From NCBI GenBank assembly GCA_034687125.1, contig JAQGBZ010000132.1:1-64000 (forward strand): a stretch of DNA of 64,000 nucleotides, written 5' to 3'. Positions 63,894 to 64,000 of this stretch are shown here, piece by piece. Position 1 is the first letter of the stretch, and every line of letters starts with the position of its first letter. The translations under genes were made by a program, and so were the position numbers. The DNA is from Neelides folsomi (taxonomy: Eukaryota; Arthropoda; Collembola; Neelipleona; Neelidae). The notes beneath the pieces are model-generated. The model was not told the origin of the DNA, searched no databases, and was given only the letters and a program-made list of their open reading frames with translations.

Positions 63894-64000
63894 TCCAAAA
63901 ATGCAAAAAAATAGTAATTCGCATAATTTGGCGAATTATATCAATCGACATTGGTGAAATTGCACATTTGTCAATTAATAAAAAAAAGGATGGAAATTGA

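Larger units (their letters stand above)
52208..64000. other. 11.8-kb gene-poor region
   Basis: No gene recognised on either strand. Open frames up to about 125 codons exist (for example 54055-54351 and 55484-55861) but lack known domains and convincing splice context. It contains two MITEs (54645-54724, 62212-62291), a 410-bp foldback element (58080-58490), a 13-bp-arm hairpin (57785-57816), degenerate repeats (53280-53445, 63801-63893) and AT microsatellite stretches near 61370-61470 and 61740-61860. Part may be intron or regulatory DNA of a gene beyond the window. Confidence 0.55.

Overview
This is eukaryotic DNA, almost certainly from an arthropod. It is AT-rich, its genes are split by short AT-rich introns (mostly 50-400 bp), and it carries clip-domain serine proteases, an ionotropic receptor (a protostome chemosensory family), fringe and SRP68. 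I cannot name the species; a springtail or another hexapod or crustacean is a guess. There is no bacterial or organellar content. Every gene below was rebuilt by hand from splice sites. All nine full-length models give summed exon lengths divisible by three with matching intron phases, which is good internal evidence for them.

Layout. 676-1463 (-): an unrecognised 182-aa protein. 3018-3313 (+): two orphan exons of a peptidylglycine alpha-hydroxylating monooxygenase (PHM). 3581-9280 (-): a 410-aa clip-domain serine protease (protease A). Its fifth intron (3.4 kb) holds a complete second clip protease on the opposite strand at 4842-7659 (protease B, 475 aa). 9281-13643: intergenic. 13644-17183 (+): hexosaminidase D-like GH20 enzyme. 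18568-19925 (-): claudin/PMP22-type four-pass membrane protein. 22557-38828 (-): fringe, 9 exons over 16 kb with a 10.5-kb intron. 41381-44296 (+): unrecognised 613-aa acidic, low-complexity protein. 44612-48925 (+): ionotropic receptor, 18 exons including 14-, 20- and 22-nt micro-exons and two GC-AG introns. 49680-52207 (+): SRP68. 52208-64000: no gene recognised, only repeats and small transposons.

Mobile DNA. Seven small, nearly palindromic elements share ends of the type TACAGGGTGGGCC and sit at TA sites. Six are 79-94 bp and one is 230 bp. Several lie in introns. A separate 410-bp foldback element (58080-58490) and an 83-bp inverted repeat (43117-43199) also look like non-autonomous transposons.

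How the genes relate. There is no operon logic here. The two proteases are the one tight unit: both have a signal peptide, a clip domain, a complete catalytic triad and trypsin-like specificity, as expected for an extracellular Toll or melanisation-type cascade, and they are transcribed through each other. The other genes appear to be independent neighbours: protein glycosylation (fringe), glycan hydrolysis (HEXD), ER targeting (SRP68), junction or membrane structure (tetraspan) and chemosensation (IR).
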